This document shows, piece after piece, positions 35,941 through 45,312 of a stretch of DNA of 64,000 nucleotides. The position numbers were made by a program, and so were the translations under genes. Within the stretch, counting starts at the first letter, position 1. The number at the start of each line of letters is the position of its first letter. The notes below the pieces were generated by a model. It did not search any database. It was not told where the DNA came from and saw only the letters and a program-made list of their open reading frames with translations. Source of the stretch: Dasania marina DSM 21967 (GTDB lineage Bacteria; Pseudomonadota; Gammaproteobacteria; Pseudomonadales; Dasaniaceae); assembly GCF_000373485.1 (NCBI RefSeq), contig NZ_KB891576.1, positions 558,001 through 622,000 of the forward strand, given 5' to 3'.

Positions 35941-36327
35941 TCAATCACTAAGGTAAGCAACGCACTCTATCTCTACTTTTATATCTACCAAAAAATCAGA
36001 GACCAAGGCCGAACGTGCAGGAGGATTATCAGCAAAATACTCACCATAAATAGCATTAAAGCCGGCAAAGTCTTCCCGACTTTTTAACCACACCATAGAT
36101 TTCACTACATTTGCTAAGCTACAGCCACAGTCGCGAAGCGTTTCTTGAATATGTTCAATACAATTACGGGTCTGCTCTTCAATAGTCCCTTCGGTTAATG
36201 GCTTATTATCTTTCATGGGGATTTGCCCGGTTAGAAAAATAAAATTACCAGCCTTCACCGCTTTTGAAAGTGATAAGCGCCGACCATTAATAATAATCGG
36301 CTCACCTAATGTTTGTATTCCCTTCAT
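35941..36327 (-). CDS. RidA/RutC-family enamine or imine deaminase
   Basis: A 128-residue trimeric YjgF/RidA-fold protein. Typical blocks are LSKAVKAGNFIFLTGQIP, EEQTRNCIEHIQETLRDCG and NPPARSALVSDFL, with the conserved Arg of the active site in PPARSA. RidA enzymes hydrolyse reactive enamines and imines; within catabolic clusters they act as RutC (aminoacrylate) or AmnD (2-aminomuconate) types. Between the aldehyde dehydrogenase and the hydrolase here, it implies that a nitrogen-bearing intermediate is formed. Confidence 0.9.
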   Translation of the reverse strand: MKGIQTLGEPIIINGRRLSLSKAVKAGNFIFLTGQIPMKDNKPLTEGTIEEQTRNCIEHIQETLRDCGCSLANVVKSMVWLKSREDFAGFNAIYGEYFADNPPARSALVSDFLVDIKVEIECVAYLSD

Positions 36328-36349
36328 AATATTCCCACTCCAATAGCGA

Positions 36350-37159
36350 TTATTTGTCAGCTAGGCTAAGTGCATCCTCTAAAAAATTAATAAGTAATTT
36401 ATTAACTTGTACTGGACTTTCAGCCAACGCCATATGTCGCAGTCCTTTTAGAATCTCTAGTTGGGAATTGGGTATTAACGAAGCCATACCCTGAGCCATT
36501 TCAACAGAATTACCAAAATCCTCCTCGCCAGTTAGAATTAAGACTGGACACTGAATATTGGCAATATTGTCTTCCAATCCAATGTCCGCCATAGCTAAAA
36601 GCCGATATAATTCCGGATAGACCTTAGGGTTATTAGCAATCACCCACTGACGAACCTGCGCCAATACCTCTGGATTTTTATCTGCATAATCTTCGGTAAA
36701 CCAGCGTGTTAACGCATCCGTTACCGTAGCGCCAGGGCCAGACTCGCGGCACTGCTCAACACGTTTCATTATTCCAGCTCGCTGTTCATCGGTTCTAGCA
36801 TGAGCAGCGTTTAATATAGCTAACGCGGAAACAAGATCGGGGTGTGCCAGAGTGAAGGCCTGAACAATTAAACCCCCTAGGGAAAAGCCCACTAAAGCAC
36901 ACTGCCCATACCCCTGAGTGGTAATTAAGCGATAAAGCTGATCGACCATTTGCTCCATAGAATAAGGGCCGTTTGGCTTTTCACTGCCACCATGACCGAG
37001 TAAGTCATATCGAACAACTCGGTAATGCTTTTGTAAAGCATCGAGTTGCCATTGCCACATATCTTGGTTAAGCCCAAGCCCATGCACCAATATAACAGTC
37101 GGCCCTTCTCCATCTTCACTAAACACGGTGTCGGCCATCATTCCAATATCATTTTTCAT
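36350..37159 (-). CDS. Alpha/beta hydrolase (PcaD/RutD-like)
   Basis: A 269-residue alpha/beta hydrolase. The oxyanion HGLGLNQDMW, nucleophile elbow G-F-S93-L-G-G, acid in LTGEEDFGN and His in LKGLRHMAL form the triad. The sequence follows the 3-oxoadipate enol-lactonase/RutD branch. It is the second gene in transcription order of the cassette, after the monooxygenase. It probably hydrolyses a lactone, carbamate or ring-cleavage product. No signal peptide, so it is cytosolic. Confidence 0.87.
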   Translation of the reverse strand: MKNDIGMMADTVFSEDGEGPTVILVHGLGLNQDMWQWQLDALQKHYRVVRYDLLGHGGSEKPNGPYSMEQMVDQLYRLITTQGYGQCALVGFSLGGLIVQAFTLAHPDLVSALAILNAAHARTDEQRAGIMKRVEQCRESGPGATVTDALTRWFTEDYADKNPEVLAQVRQWVIANNPKVYPELYRLLAMADIGLEDNIANIQCPVLILTGEEDFGNSVEMAQGMASLIPNSQLEILKGLRHMALAESPVQVNKLLINFLEDALSLADK

Positions 37160-37224
37160 CGTAGCTCGTCGTTGTTGGTTTTTATAATTCTAGCTAATAT
37201 ACTTGTGAACCTTCGAATTCGACA

Positions 37225-38361
37225 TTAAGTAAATTGCGGCATTACTTTTTCTGAAAACATTTTAACACTCTTCATTACCTGCTCATGAGGAACGCCCGGG
37301 AAATTAGACCAGACCTGAAGATGCTCAACACCTAATTCCGTTTGTAATTCATGGATTTTTTCGGCCACATAATCTGGCGTGCCAAATAAAAGGTTTCTAG
37401 GATGTAAAAAGTCGTAATCTAATAAATCTAATTTATTAGGTGTTTTAATCAGTTCTTCCCCAGGATTCATGTGATTCCCCAAACCACGCCAATGCGCAAT
37501 CCAACGAATATAGGTAAGAATTCCCTCTGCGGCTAATTCTCGTGCCTCATCCATACTGTCAGCGACAAACATATCCCTTACTAGAGAAATACCTTCACCT
37601 AAGGGGACTTGGTGACCTTTAAATTCTGAACGAGCCTTTTGAAAAACTTGGAACCGCTCTTTTAAAGCGGCCACAGTGGGAATCCACATAATCGTATTCA
37701 TCCCTTTGAGACCCGCTAGCTCAATGGAGTTTAAACCGTCAACTACCTGCCACAAAGGCGGATGAGGTTGCTGCAAAGGCCTGGGAACCAGGCCTATTTT
37801 TGTTAAGGTATTATCCTCAATATTCATAAAATCAGGATTTGGCGGGCTCATATCATGCTCCCATTTAAAATCTGGGGCTGGATAAGTATAAAACTCACCT
37901 TTATGATCAAATAAATCTTGAGTCCAGGCTTTCTTAATTACCTCAAGCGACTCATCAAACACGCGATAGTTTTTCGCCTGATCAGCCACATCCGCCTCAG
38001 GGTTCATATGAATGGCCTCACGACCATAAACGCCACGACCGACACCGCAATCTACCCTACCATTAGACAAATGATCCAACATGGCCACATCTTCTGCGAG
38101 GCGCAGTGGATTCCAAAAAGGTACTATGTTCGCAGCTTGGCCTAACCTAATCTGCTTAGTTCTAGCAGCGATGTCGGCACATATCATCAATGGGTTTGGG
38201 CAGGCATCCATACCCTCATGATTAAGGTGGTGCTCGGTCAGCCAGATTGAATCCCAACCAGCCTCATCACAGTGCTGAGCTATCTCACGAGTTTCAGTAA
38301 GTAACTGACCGTAAGGCTTGTTATTCCAGTTTGTTAAATTACAAAAGTATCCGAATTTCAT
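37225..38361 (-). CDS. Luciferase-like (LLM class) flavin-dependent monooxygenase
   Basis: A 378-residue TIM-barrel flavoenzyme of the bacterial luciferase superfamily. Family blocks are AGWDSIWLTEHHLNHEG, QAANIVPFWNPLRLAEDVAMLDHLSNGR and GRGVYGREA, with the C-terminal FGTPDYVAEKIHELQ. It uses reduced flavin and oxygen for hydroxylation or ring or carbon-heteroatom cleavage and needs a flavin reductase, present in the cassette. It is the first gene of the minus-strand cassette after a long upstream region. The substrate is unknown. Confidence 0.88.
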   Translation of the reverse strand: MKFGYFCNLTNWNNKPYGQLLTETREIAQHCDEAGWDSIWLTEHHLNHEGMDACPNPLMICADIAARTKQIRLGQAANIVPFWNPLRLAEDVAMLDHLSNGRVDCGVGRGVYGREAIHMNPEADVADQAKNYRVFDESLEVIKKAWTQDLFDHKGEFYTYPAPDFKWEHDMSPPNPDFMNIEDNTLTKIGLVPRPLQQPHPPLWQVVDGLNSIELAGLKGMNTIMWIPTVAALKERFQVFQKARSEFKGHQVPLGEGISLVRDMFVADSMDEARELAAEGILTYIRWIAHWRGLGNHMNPGEELIKTPNKLDLLDYDFLHPRNLLFGTPDYVAEKIHELQTELGVEHLQVWSNFPGVPHEQVMKSVKMFSEKVMPQFT

Positions 38362-39007
38362 TATTTTTCACCTAATCGATCAAAGTAATTCCAACGCAGT
38401 AATTGCATTACATTCTTTTTCTGACCATGGGTAAAGTTTGAAAATCGCCACCTTCACGTAACAAAAAAATCACGCTAATCATAAGCAGGAGAATTATTGG
38501 TAGCTTATCATTCTGGCACTATCGAAAGTCTATCAGCCGATGAATAGAGGTGTTACTTAGATTATCTATCTGGTGTATAGCGATAACCGAAGTCACCGCC
38601 AACCTTGTGGACTGGAGGAAACCTCTCTGATCTGAGCACAAGTACATTTCTTCGCTCGATAAGATCGGATAAAAACATGAGTTTAGCTATTTTTAAATAC
38701 GCTTGTTAACGCTGAAAAATATAGATAGTAGTGGTATAGAGATATGATTAAGTTATGTCGTAGCCGTATCAGATCACTTAACAACAAATTCTAACGTTTA
38801 TATGTCAAATATATATAAATAATCCATTAGATTTCAACCTACCAGAGAGTGCTTTATTGCTACCACCACCCTTAGCATGGTGCTATATAACAACAAGTTA
38901 GCCATCTGTTAGCCAACACTTTATCTCGATATAAGACCAGTTAGAGAGCTTCACACGGGATAGGGCATGCGGGAAGTCATATCCGTGCTTAGAAAAATAA
39001 CGCTTTA
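38362..39007. other. Upstream region of the monooxygenase cassette
   Basis: No gene is supported in about 645 bp. It should hold the cassette promoter. A weak relative of the island motif (ATGTCAAATATAT at 38802) is seen, with a poor second copy 21 bp upstream; I do not count it as a firm site. Confidence 0.35.
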
Positions 39008-39193
39008 TTACTTCTCACTATGAAGAACGCCATTTCTCCCCCAATCTTCATCTTGAAGATCTTGAAAAATGATCATTACACCCTCAGCAGGTACTTGATA
39101 AACATCGACAAAGGCCTCTGTTATTTTCTTCATCACTTCAGATTTTTGCTGCTGGGTTCGACCAGCGATTTGTTGAATAGTAATAACAGGCAT
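39008..39193 (-). CDS. 4-oxalocrotonate tautomerase-like protein
   Basis: A 61-residue protein starting MPVITIQQIAGRTQQQK. After removal of Met the N-terminal Pro is the catalytic base of the tautomerase superfamily, and the helix KSEVMKKITEAFVDVY and strand GVMIIFQDL follow as expected. These enzymes convert enol and keto forms of ring-cleavage products. It lies on the same strand as the monooxygenase cassette but 645 bp upstream, so it is probably a separate transcript with a related job. Confidence 0.87.
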   Translation of the reverse strand: MPVITIQQIAGRTQQQKSEVMKKITEAFVDVYQVPAEGVMIIFQDLQDEDWGRNGVLHSEK

Positions 39194-39472
39194 AAAAACC
39201 CCTATGTATTGATAGTAATTGTGATAACTACGCGAATATTTCTCTATTATTTATACTTGATTAGTGCAGGCCCGTATCTTCTGACTACTTTATTAAGCAG
39301 GGACTAAAAAAAACCCCTACATTTTTACTGCCATATAACTTCAATAAAGCACTTAAACGCGCCGCCTCATTAAAATTATTGACTTTATATAATTTAAATT
39401 AACATTATCGTATACCGGCTTATAACAGCACATAAAATGGGAATGACTTTATCAATGAACCTAGCACGACAA

Positions 39473-41062
39473 CTAGATCAAACCGGCTTCTTGTAACCTT
39501 TTCTGTAATGGCTGCAACGGTTCTTCAAAGTGACGCCACTTTTGCACTGATGTTTTATAAATTGGCCTACGTACTTGCGCGGCACTAGCCGTTGTAGAAG
39601 CTGCCGTTGAACGATGAAAATCTAAACACTCAGGCTGCCAAGGTAACTGACAATACTCCAGCATTTTTTTAGCTTCAAGCTCTGGAGAGTCAATAACATC
39701 TTCGTAGCAAACATTTAAAATCTTACCTGGCATCACCTTATGCCAATGATCCATCAGTTTTCGATAGGCAATATAGTAAGTGGCTAATTCATCAAGGTCA
39801 TATGAAAAAGGATATGCTTGACCGAATAAGGTCTTATAAACCGCATAACAAGTATCCATAGGATCTCTTGTCATATGGATAATTTTTGCATTCGGCAAGG
39901 CTCTATTGATTAAACCACAATATAAGAAATTAAAGGGTAGCTTATCGACAAAGTAACGATTACTACTACCGGCCACCTGATTTGCACCATTGACATAGTG
40001 CTCACCCACTGTTTTAAAGTCTATATTTAATGATGCTTCAACCATAAGCTCTTTTCTTATGGGCTTGCCTTTGGCAAAAGTCCTGATACCGTTAATCATC
40101 TCTCTGGAAAAATCATCTAACTCACCGACCGCGACAACCTCAGAGTGACAACCTAAAATACGCTCAATCATTGTTGTTCCTGTGCGAGGCATACCAACAA
40201 TAAAAATGGGAGCACTACTGTCACAGCTCATAGCCTGACTGCATTGCTCATAACTATGATAGTGATATCGAATATCATCTAACAGTGAAACGTCGCGTGT
40301 AATATCATATTGTAAGTGTTTACGACGAAGTGCAGAACCAGTACTTAATGCAGAAAATGATTTTTTATAATCACCAACATTTTCTGTTTCTTTAGCCAGG
40401 GCATAGTAAAGATTTACTTCGCTATTCCACGATCGATTACATCCATTATTAATTCTCTTCTCTATTTCATCAATATGATTATCAACCGCAGTTTGCCCCC
40501 TTAAGTCCGAGCGAAATAGTAATGCATTATCGTCCTCAGGATTTAATTTAATTACGTGATTGATAATAACCTCGGCCTCATCAACATTACCCAAATAGCG
40601 TAGCGTAGTCGCTACATTAAATAATACACTGACATTATCAGGCTCTAGATCCCTTGCCTTTAGAAACACCTCTAATGCGGCTTGTATATCTTCACATTTA
40701 GTTAATAAGCTCCCAGCAGCAACTAAAATAAGACTATTTGTTGGCGCCTTTGACACCGCACAGGCCACGGTTTTACGAACCTGATCCCGCTGCCCCATCA
40801 CCCACTGGCATTGAGCTTTTTGAATAAAAAACTCTGCTTTAGCACTAATGGCAATAGCAAGATCTGCATGTTTCAAGGCTAACTCTGCCTTACCTGTTTT
40901 CAACACCACCTTGCTGGTCAAATACTGCGCAGCATCAAAGTTGGGTGCTATATTCAACAGCTTTTCACAAAGCTGCAATGCCTTGTTAATTTCTCCCTCT
41001 TTAAGTAATTGCCAGCCAACTTGGGAAAGTTTTTTTGGGTCATTCTCTACAGCTTCTTGCAT
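39473..41062 (-). CDS. TPR-repeat sulfotransferase
   Basis: A 529-residue fusion. The first 210 residues are tetratricopeptide repeats (WQLLKEGEINKALQLCEKLL; LFNVATTLRYLGNVDEAEV). The C-terminal half is a PAPS-dependent sulfotransferase: the 5'-phosphosulfate loop VGMPRTGTTMIERIL and the 3'-phosphate motif HMTRDPMDTCYAVYKTLF are both intact. No signal peptide is seen. It is transcribed after the TonB receptor, separated by a strong terminator. The acceptor is unknown; such genes often accompany TonB receptors in marine bacteria. Confidence 0.9.
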   Translation of the reverse strand: MQEAVENDPKKLSQVGWQLLKEGEINKALQLCEKLLNIAPNFDAAQYLTSKVVLKTGKAELALKHADLAIAISAKAEFFIQKAQCQWVMGQRDQVRKTVACAVSKAPTNSLILVAAGSLLTKCEDIQAALEVFLKARDLEPDNVSVLFNVATTLRYLGNVDEAEVIINHVIKLNPEDDNALLFRSDLRGQTAVDNHIDEIEKRINNGCNRSWNSEVNLYYALAKETENVGDYKKSFSALSTGSALRRKHLQYDITRDVSLLDDIRYHYHSYEQCSQAMSCDSSAPIFIVGMPRTGTTMIERILGCHSEVVAVGELDDFSREMINGIRTFAKGKPIRKELMVEASLNIDFKTVGEHYVNGANQVAGSSNRYFVDKLPFNFLYCGLINRALPNAKIIHMTRDPMDTCYAVYKTLFGQAYPFSYDLDELATYYIAYRKLMDHWHKVMPGKILNVCYEDVIDSPELEAKKMLEYCQLPWQPECLDFHRSTAASTTASAAQVRRPIYKTSVQKWRHFEEPLQPLQKRLQEAGLI

Positions 41063-41180
41063 GGCTTAATATCTACTTATTATTTTACATTTTCACTCAC
41101 TAAAAACTTACCACAGTTACATTTACTTAAGTAGCAATTAAGTTAAATTCAAACCATTAAAGGCTATAATTTTTCATAAA

Positions 41181-41208
41181 AAAAGGCTCAGCTCAAGCTG
41201 AGCCTTTT
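41181..41208. terminator. Strong hairpin terminator after the TonB receptor
   Basis: A perfect 13-bp inverted repeat AAAAGGCTCAGCT / AGCTGAGCCTTTT with a 2-base centre, 15 bp after the receptor stop. The A- and T-tracts allow function in both directions. Confidence 0.9.
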
Positions 41209-41222
41209 TAAAAAACCATATA

Positions 41223-43571
41223 TTACTGAATTTTATAATTGAATCGTAGACCGATACTACGTGGTCTAGATAGAAAGTTATAAGCATACTGTCCATAACC
41301 TTCAGCCGTTTGCCCTCCGGTAGTTCCTTCTTCATTAGTTAGATTATCAATAAATATTTTCGCCCCCCAGGTTTCTGTTTCCAAGCCAATAGAAGCATCA
41401 AACATTGAAAAGCTATCAATTTCTTTGAAATTTTCCCATGATTCATTTGGCGCTGTATCTGCATCACTTCGGTAAAATCCGTTTAAGTGAAAAACCACTT
41501 CACCCATTGACACAGGCAAATAATAGTCTGTAGAAAAAGTTGCCATATGTTTAGGGATTCCAGGTAAAGTCCCTCCTTTTTTCAGCGGAGACCTACCAAC
41601 AAATCCATCCTCAGCCCACTCTGAGCGAGTATAGTTATAACCGAAGCTATAGGATAACCGCTCACCAATGAGACCCTTTAACTCTAACTCAAACCCCTTA
41701 GAAACAGCATCCGGCCCATTGACTACAGACGAAAAATGGAAATCCTGAGTAAATGTATCGAACTGCGGCTTATCCCAATCAATATGGAATATAGACACGG
41801 TATAGCTATGGCGTGCATCAAAAAGCTTTCCCTTTATACCAATCTCTTTGTTTAAGGCCTCATCTGCATCAAAGGTATCATAGAGCCCTATCTCTTCGGG
41901 CCAAGGCCCAGCAGTAGGCACGGCATTGGCTCCGCCGTGCCGAAAACCTTCAGCAACAGTCATGTAGACCTTGGTTTCGTAAGTGATGTCGTAGGACGTA
42001 TTAAATTTAAGGATATGATCAGAGACATCCTCATCTAAAAAGGTCGATGTTGAAATACCATCAGCATCACTACCACAAGTTCCTGTGGCAGGCTGATAGT
42101 AAAGTGATGGACAAAAAGGTGCATGGAAAACAAAACTTTGATCAAATTCCTGCTTAAAGAAACGTGCGCCACCCGTCACCTGCCACTCATCGCTGATATG
42201 AGTAGTTAATTCACCAAATACAGCCATATCTTTATAATCAACTTCGCGCTCAGCAGCATAAACCAAATCAGTGGTTGGGGTAACTAAGGCATAGGTATAG
42301 GGGTCGCTGGCAATATGCTCCGTTAAACCGGGAATAAACTGTGCCTCGTCAACAGTGAAATCCTGATCCATATAAAAAGCACCGACAACCCAATCTAGAG
42401 TCTCACCTCCTGTAGAGGCTAAACGAAACTCTTGTACGATTTTTTCATCTTCAGATTCGCCATAACTAACATTTGTCGCAAAGGGATAATAATACGTTTT
42501 ATACCAATAAAATGCATTGTCGTATAAACCTGTTGCATCACGAGTCCATTCGGCTTTCTGTGTAGCTACTGATGTAGAGGAAGATAAAACTGCAAAACCG
42601 AAATCAACTTCAACATCCAAACTCAACAAATCAGTTTCAGATGTCATCGGCTCTTCATATGCTAGGCGTTGTACATATTTGTCAGTACTGTCAACACCAA
42701 TATCATAGCTATGGGCTTGGCGACCTTTTGTGTCGACATCTTCATGTTGATAACTAAGCAAGAAACTTAATGTATCGCTTGCTTCATATAAAGCACTGGT
42801 GCGTAAATACCAATTATCGCTTTTGTTACTGTCTTTCTGCTTGGACTTAACACGGTAGCTACCATCACCATTATCGGTTGGATAACCATTACTATCCGGA
42901 TCAATCAAGCCAACACTATCTACAAAACCGGCTAATTCCCGATAACCGGCAACAACTCGAAAGGCTAATTGGTCACTAACAGGTAAATTAAAGATGCCAC
43001 TAACGTTGTAACTTAAATCATCACCTTCATCTACGCTTGAAATCTCAGCGGTTAAATCTGCTGAAGTTTCCGTTAGTGCAGGTTGATTGGGTATAAACCG
43101 TAATGTGCCACCCAATGACCCGGAACCATACAAAGTGCCTTGAGGACCACGTAAAATCTCAACTCGAGCTAAATCAGTCATGCTAAAGTTTGAAAAGATA
43201 GGCACGCTGCCCATATAAACAGAGACTGCTGGCGCGCTAATCAGAGGCACATCCGCTGCACCACTTTGGGTATTAGCATTCAAACCACGTAAAATAATAT
43301 AATTATTACCTACAACACGAGGGCCTTGATCCATAAATGCAATGCCGGGGGCGACACGGCTAATATCGGATAAATCGGCTACACCCGCTGCCTCTACTGC
43401 CTCACCCGATACCGCAGAGATATTGTAAGGAATTTCATAAATACTACTATCGCGCTGAGTTGCTGTAACTATGAGCTCTTCCAGCTCTGGACCTGCTGCT
43501 GAGGCACCTATCGATGACATTAATGCTGTTGTACCAATAACGGTAGACAAGGTTTTTTTCTTAAATTTCAT
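41223..43571 (-). CDS. TonB-dependent outer-membrane receptor
   Basis: A 782-residue outer-membrane transporter. Signal peptide at residues 1-26, a TonB-box-like stretch (LEELIVTATQRD), the plug domain ending DLARVEILRGPQGTLYGSGSLGGTLRF, and a 22-strand barrel with the aromatic C-terminal signature (SIGLRFNYKIQ). It imports a ligand too large or scarce for porins, with TonB energy. Set between the catabolic modules it may take up the island's substrate, but the ligand cannot be read from sequence. No SusD partner is present. Confidence 0.93.
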   Translation of the reverse strand: MKFKKKTLSTVIGTTALMSSIGASAAGPELEELIVTATQRDSSIYEIPYNISAVSGEAVEAAGVADLSDISRVAPGIAFMDQGPRVVGNNYIILRGLNANTQSGAADVPLISAPAVSVYMGSVPIFSNFSMTDLARVEILRGPQGTLYGSGSLGGTLRFIPNQPALTETSADLTAEISSVDEGDDLSYNVSGIFNLPVSDQLAFRVVAGYRELAGFVDSVGLIDPDSNGYPTDNGDGSYRVKSKQKDSNKSDNWYLRTSALYEASDTLSFLLSYQHEDVDTKGRQAHSYDIGVDSTDKYVQRLAYEEPMTSETDLLSLDVEVDFGFAVLSSSTSVATQKAEWTRDATGLYDNAFYWYKTYYYPFATNVSYGESEDEKIVQEFRLASTGGETLDWVVGAFYMDQDFTVDEAQFIPGLTEHIASDPYTYALVTPTTDLVYAAEREVDYKDMAVFGELTTHISDEWQVTGGARFFKQEFDQSFVFHAPFCPSLYYQPATGTCGSDADGISTSTFLDEDVSDHILKFNTSYDITYETKVYMTVAEGFRHGGANAVPTAGPWPEEIGLYDTFDADEALNKEIGIKGKLFDARHSYTVSIFHIDWDKPQFDTFTQDFHFSSVVNGPDAVSKGFELELKGLIGERLSYSFGYNYTRSEWAEDGFVGRSPLKKGGTLPGIPKHMATFSTDYYLPVSMGEVVFHLNGFYRSDADTAPNESWENFKEIDSFSMFDASIGLETETWGAKIFIDNLTNEEGTTGGQTAEGYGQYAYNFLSRPRSIGLRFNYKIQ

Positions 43572-43826
43572 TATTATCCCCTATGTAATATTAAACTATG
43601 CACAACAACTAAAAACCACCCATAGTCTGTATAGAATATGATCTATTATTTTGTTAATTATAGTTAGTTATCTACACACCTCTTGAATGTAAATATTCGA
43701 AAGAAATATTGATTTTTCGTTAATCATGGCAAGTTATAATTTTTATTTGATACCTGTTAGCTATCAATAATTCGACAAAAATAACACTACAAGAAACGAA
43801 AAATCGACATTTACTATTTTAAATAG

Positions 43827-44987
43827 TTAAGCACCTAATGGTCGCAATATAGACCTTGCAATAATATGTCGCTGTATCTCAGAGGTACCATCCCAAATTC
43901 TTTCAATCCGGGCATCACGCCATAAACGTTCGACTGGCATCTCTTCCATTAAGCCCGTGCCACCAAAAATCTGCACAGTATTATCTGCAACCCTACCCAC
44001 CATTTCTGAGGCAAACAGTTTGGCCATTGCGGCATCTTCTGGCTGCATAATTCCCAAGTCAGCTTTTTGGCAGGCGTTCATCACCAGCAAATCCGCCGCT
44101 TGTAATTCTGTGACCATATCTGCAAGCTTAAAAGAGGTTCCCTGAAAGGATCCGATCGGCTTGCCAAATTGTTTCCTAGTAGCAGCCCAATCTTTAGCCA
44201 ATTCAAAAAGTCGCTCAGCTTTGCCGCAACTTTGCGCCCCCACCCACACACGCCCCATCCCTAACCATTTATCGGCAAGTTCAAGTCCTTTACCTTCTTC
44301 ACCTAGTATTTGCCGTTTGTTAACCCGACATTCATCAAAATTAAGCTCGTAGGTTCGATAAGCACGCTGGGCAGCACACAGCGGCCCTAAGTTCATTTCA
44401 AAACCTTTCTCATCACGATCTACTAAAAATGCAGTTATACGCTTACGAGGACCGCGCGGCGTCTCATCCGTGCCGGTTACCGCAAATAAAATGGCGAAAT
44501 CTGGCAAACAAGGGCTGCTGATAAAATGCTTATTACCGGTGATAAGATAATCATCACCATCAGCTACAGCTCTCGTTGTCATAGCCATAATATCTGAACC
44601 AGCACCTGGCTCTGTTAAGGCGAAACACTCATGCTTCTCACCCGTCACACACTGCTTTAGGTACTGTTCTATCTGCTCACCTTCACAGGCCATCAGAAGC
44701 TCTGTAGGCCTGGCAATATTACCACCCAAGCCATAACTTGCCTTCCCCAGTTCACGCTCCATTAACCCCAGAGTCGTGTAATCTAGCCCGGCACCACCAA
44801 CAGACTCCGGTAAGTTAACCGCATAAAAGCCCATTTCAATTGCTCGCTGCTTAATTTGCTCACAAAGCTCAACAGGCACTATCCCCGTGCGGTCGGCCTC
44901 AGCCTCATAAGGAAATATCTCTTTTTCAATAAAAACTCTTAAAGAGTCTTGAAACATTCTCTGCTCTTCAGTCAACTGAAAACTCAT
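43827..44987 (-). CDS. Acyl-CoA dehydrogenase with atypical catalytic residue
   Basis: A 386-residue FAD enzyme. The blocks ALTEPGAGSDIMAM and ITGNKHFISS bind flavin and substrate, and the C-terminal VQIFGGTGLMEEMPVERLWRDARIERIWDGTSEIQRHI is complete. At the position of the catalytic Glu of medium-chain enzymes (IYEGT) there is Asp (IWDGT). The ATG preceded by TTAGGAGCGG is used as start. It is divergent from etfB, so the ETF pair next door is its likely electron acceptor. A role on a short carnitine-type acyl-CoA such as gamma-butyrobetainyl-CoA is inferred from neighbours only. Confidence 0.88.
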   Translation of the reverse strand: MSFQLTEEQRMFQDSLRVFIEKEIFPYEAEADRTGIVPVELCEQIKQRAIEMGFYAVNLPESVGGAGLDYTTLGLMERELGKASYGLGGNIARPTELLMACEGEQIEQYLKQCVTGEKHECFALTEPGAGSDIMAMTTRAVADGDDYLITGNKHFISSPCLPDFAILFAVTGTDETPRGPRKRITAFLVDRDEKGFEMNLGPLCAAQRAYRTYELNFDECRVNKRQILGEEGKGLELADKWLGMGRVWVGAQSCGKAERLFELAKDWAATRKQFGKPIGSFQGTSFKLADMVTELQAADLLVMNACQKADLGIMQPEDAAMAKLFASEMVGRVADNTVQIFGGTGLMEEMPVERLWRDARIERIWDGTSEIQRHIIARSILRPLGA

Positions 44988-45152
44988 CACCGCTCCTAAT
45001 TTAGCTGTCTATTATTTATAGCTCCATCATCAGAAATCTCCCCCTAAGGTTGTTATAAAAATTCGACGATAAACAGAATTATTCGTCACATCTTGCTTTC
45101 TCATATAAATGATATATCTCAGCACTTGCTAACAACCTTCCCCTAACCACCT

Positions 45153-45187
45153 TCGTCGAAAAACTAGCCACTAATGTCAAAAATATT
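45153..45187. promoter_or_regulatory. Candidate operator: tandem motif in the acyl-CoA dehydrogenase/etfBA divergent region
   Basis: GTCGAAAAAC at 45155 and ATGTCAAAAATATT at 45174-45187 form a direct repeat whose GTC cores are 21 bp apart. The second copy matches the site upstream of cdhR (ATGTCGAAAATATT) in 13 of 14 bases. Two copies on the same helix face fit a dimeric or AraC-type activator. Confidence 0.45.
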
Positions 45188-45262
45188 GCATCCGGTGTTA
45201 ATTAAGCCTCCTAAAATAACAATTGAACAGAAATGATGATAAACACAAATTATTGAATAAAT

Positions 45263-45291
45263 TTAACAAACTATTTTAGAAAAACTATTAT
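45263..45291 (+). promoter_or_regulatory. Sigma-70-type promoter of etfBA
   Basis: TTAACA and TATTAT with a 17-bp spacer, one mismatch in each box. The predicted start of transcription is about 15 nt ahead of the etfB ATG. Confidence 0.6.
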
Positions 45292-45312
45292 ATATTTTAT
45301 TGGGAATATCAC

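Noticed and set aside
37225-38361. Bioluminescence from the luciferase-like gene
   Set aside because: There is a single LLM gene without luxC, luxD, luxE or a LuxB partner; a catabolic monooxygenase is far more likely.
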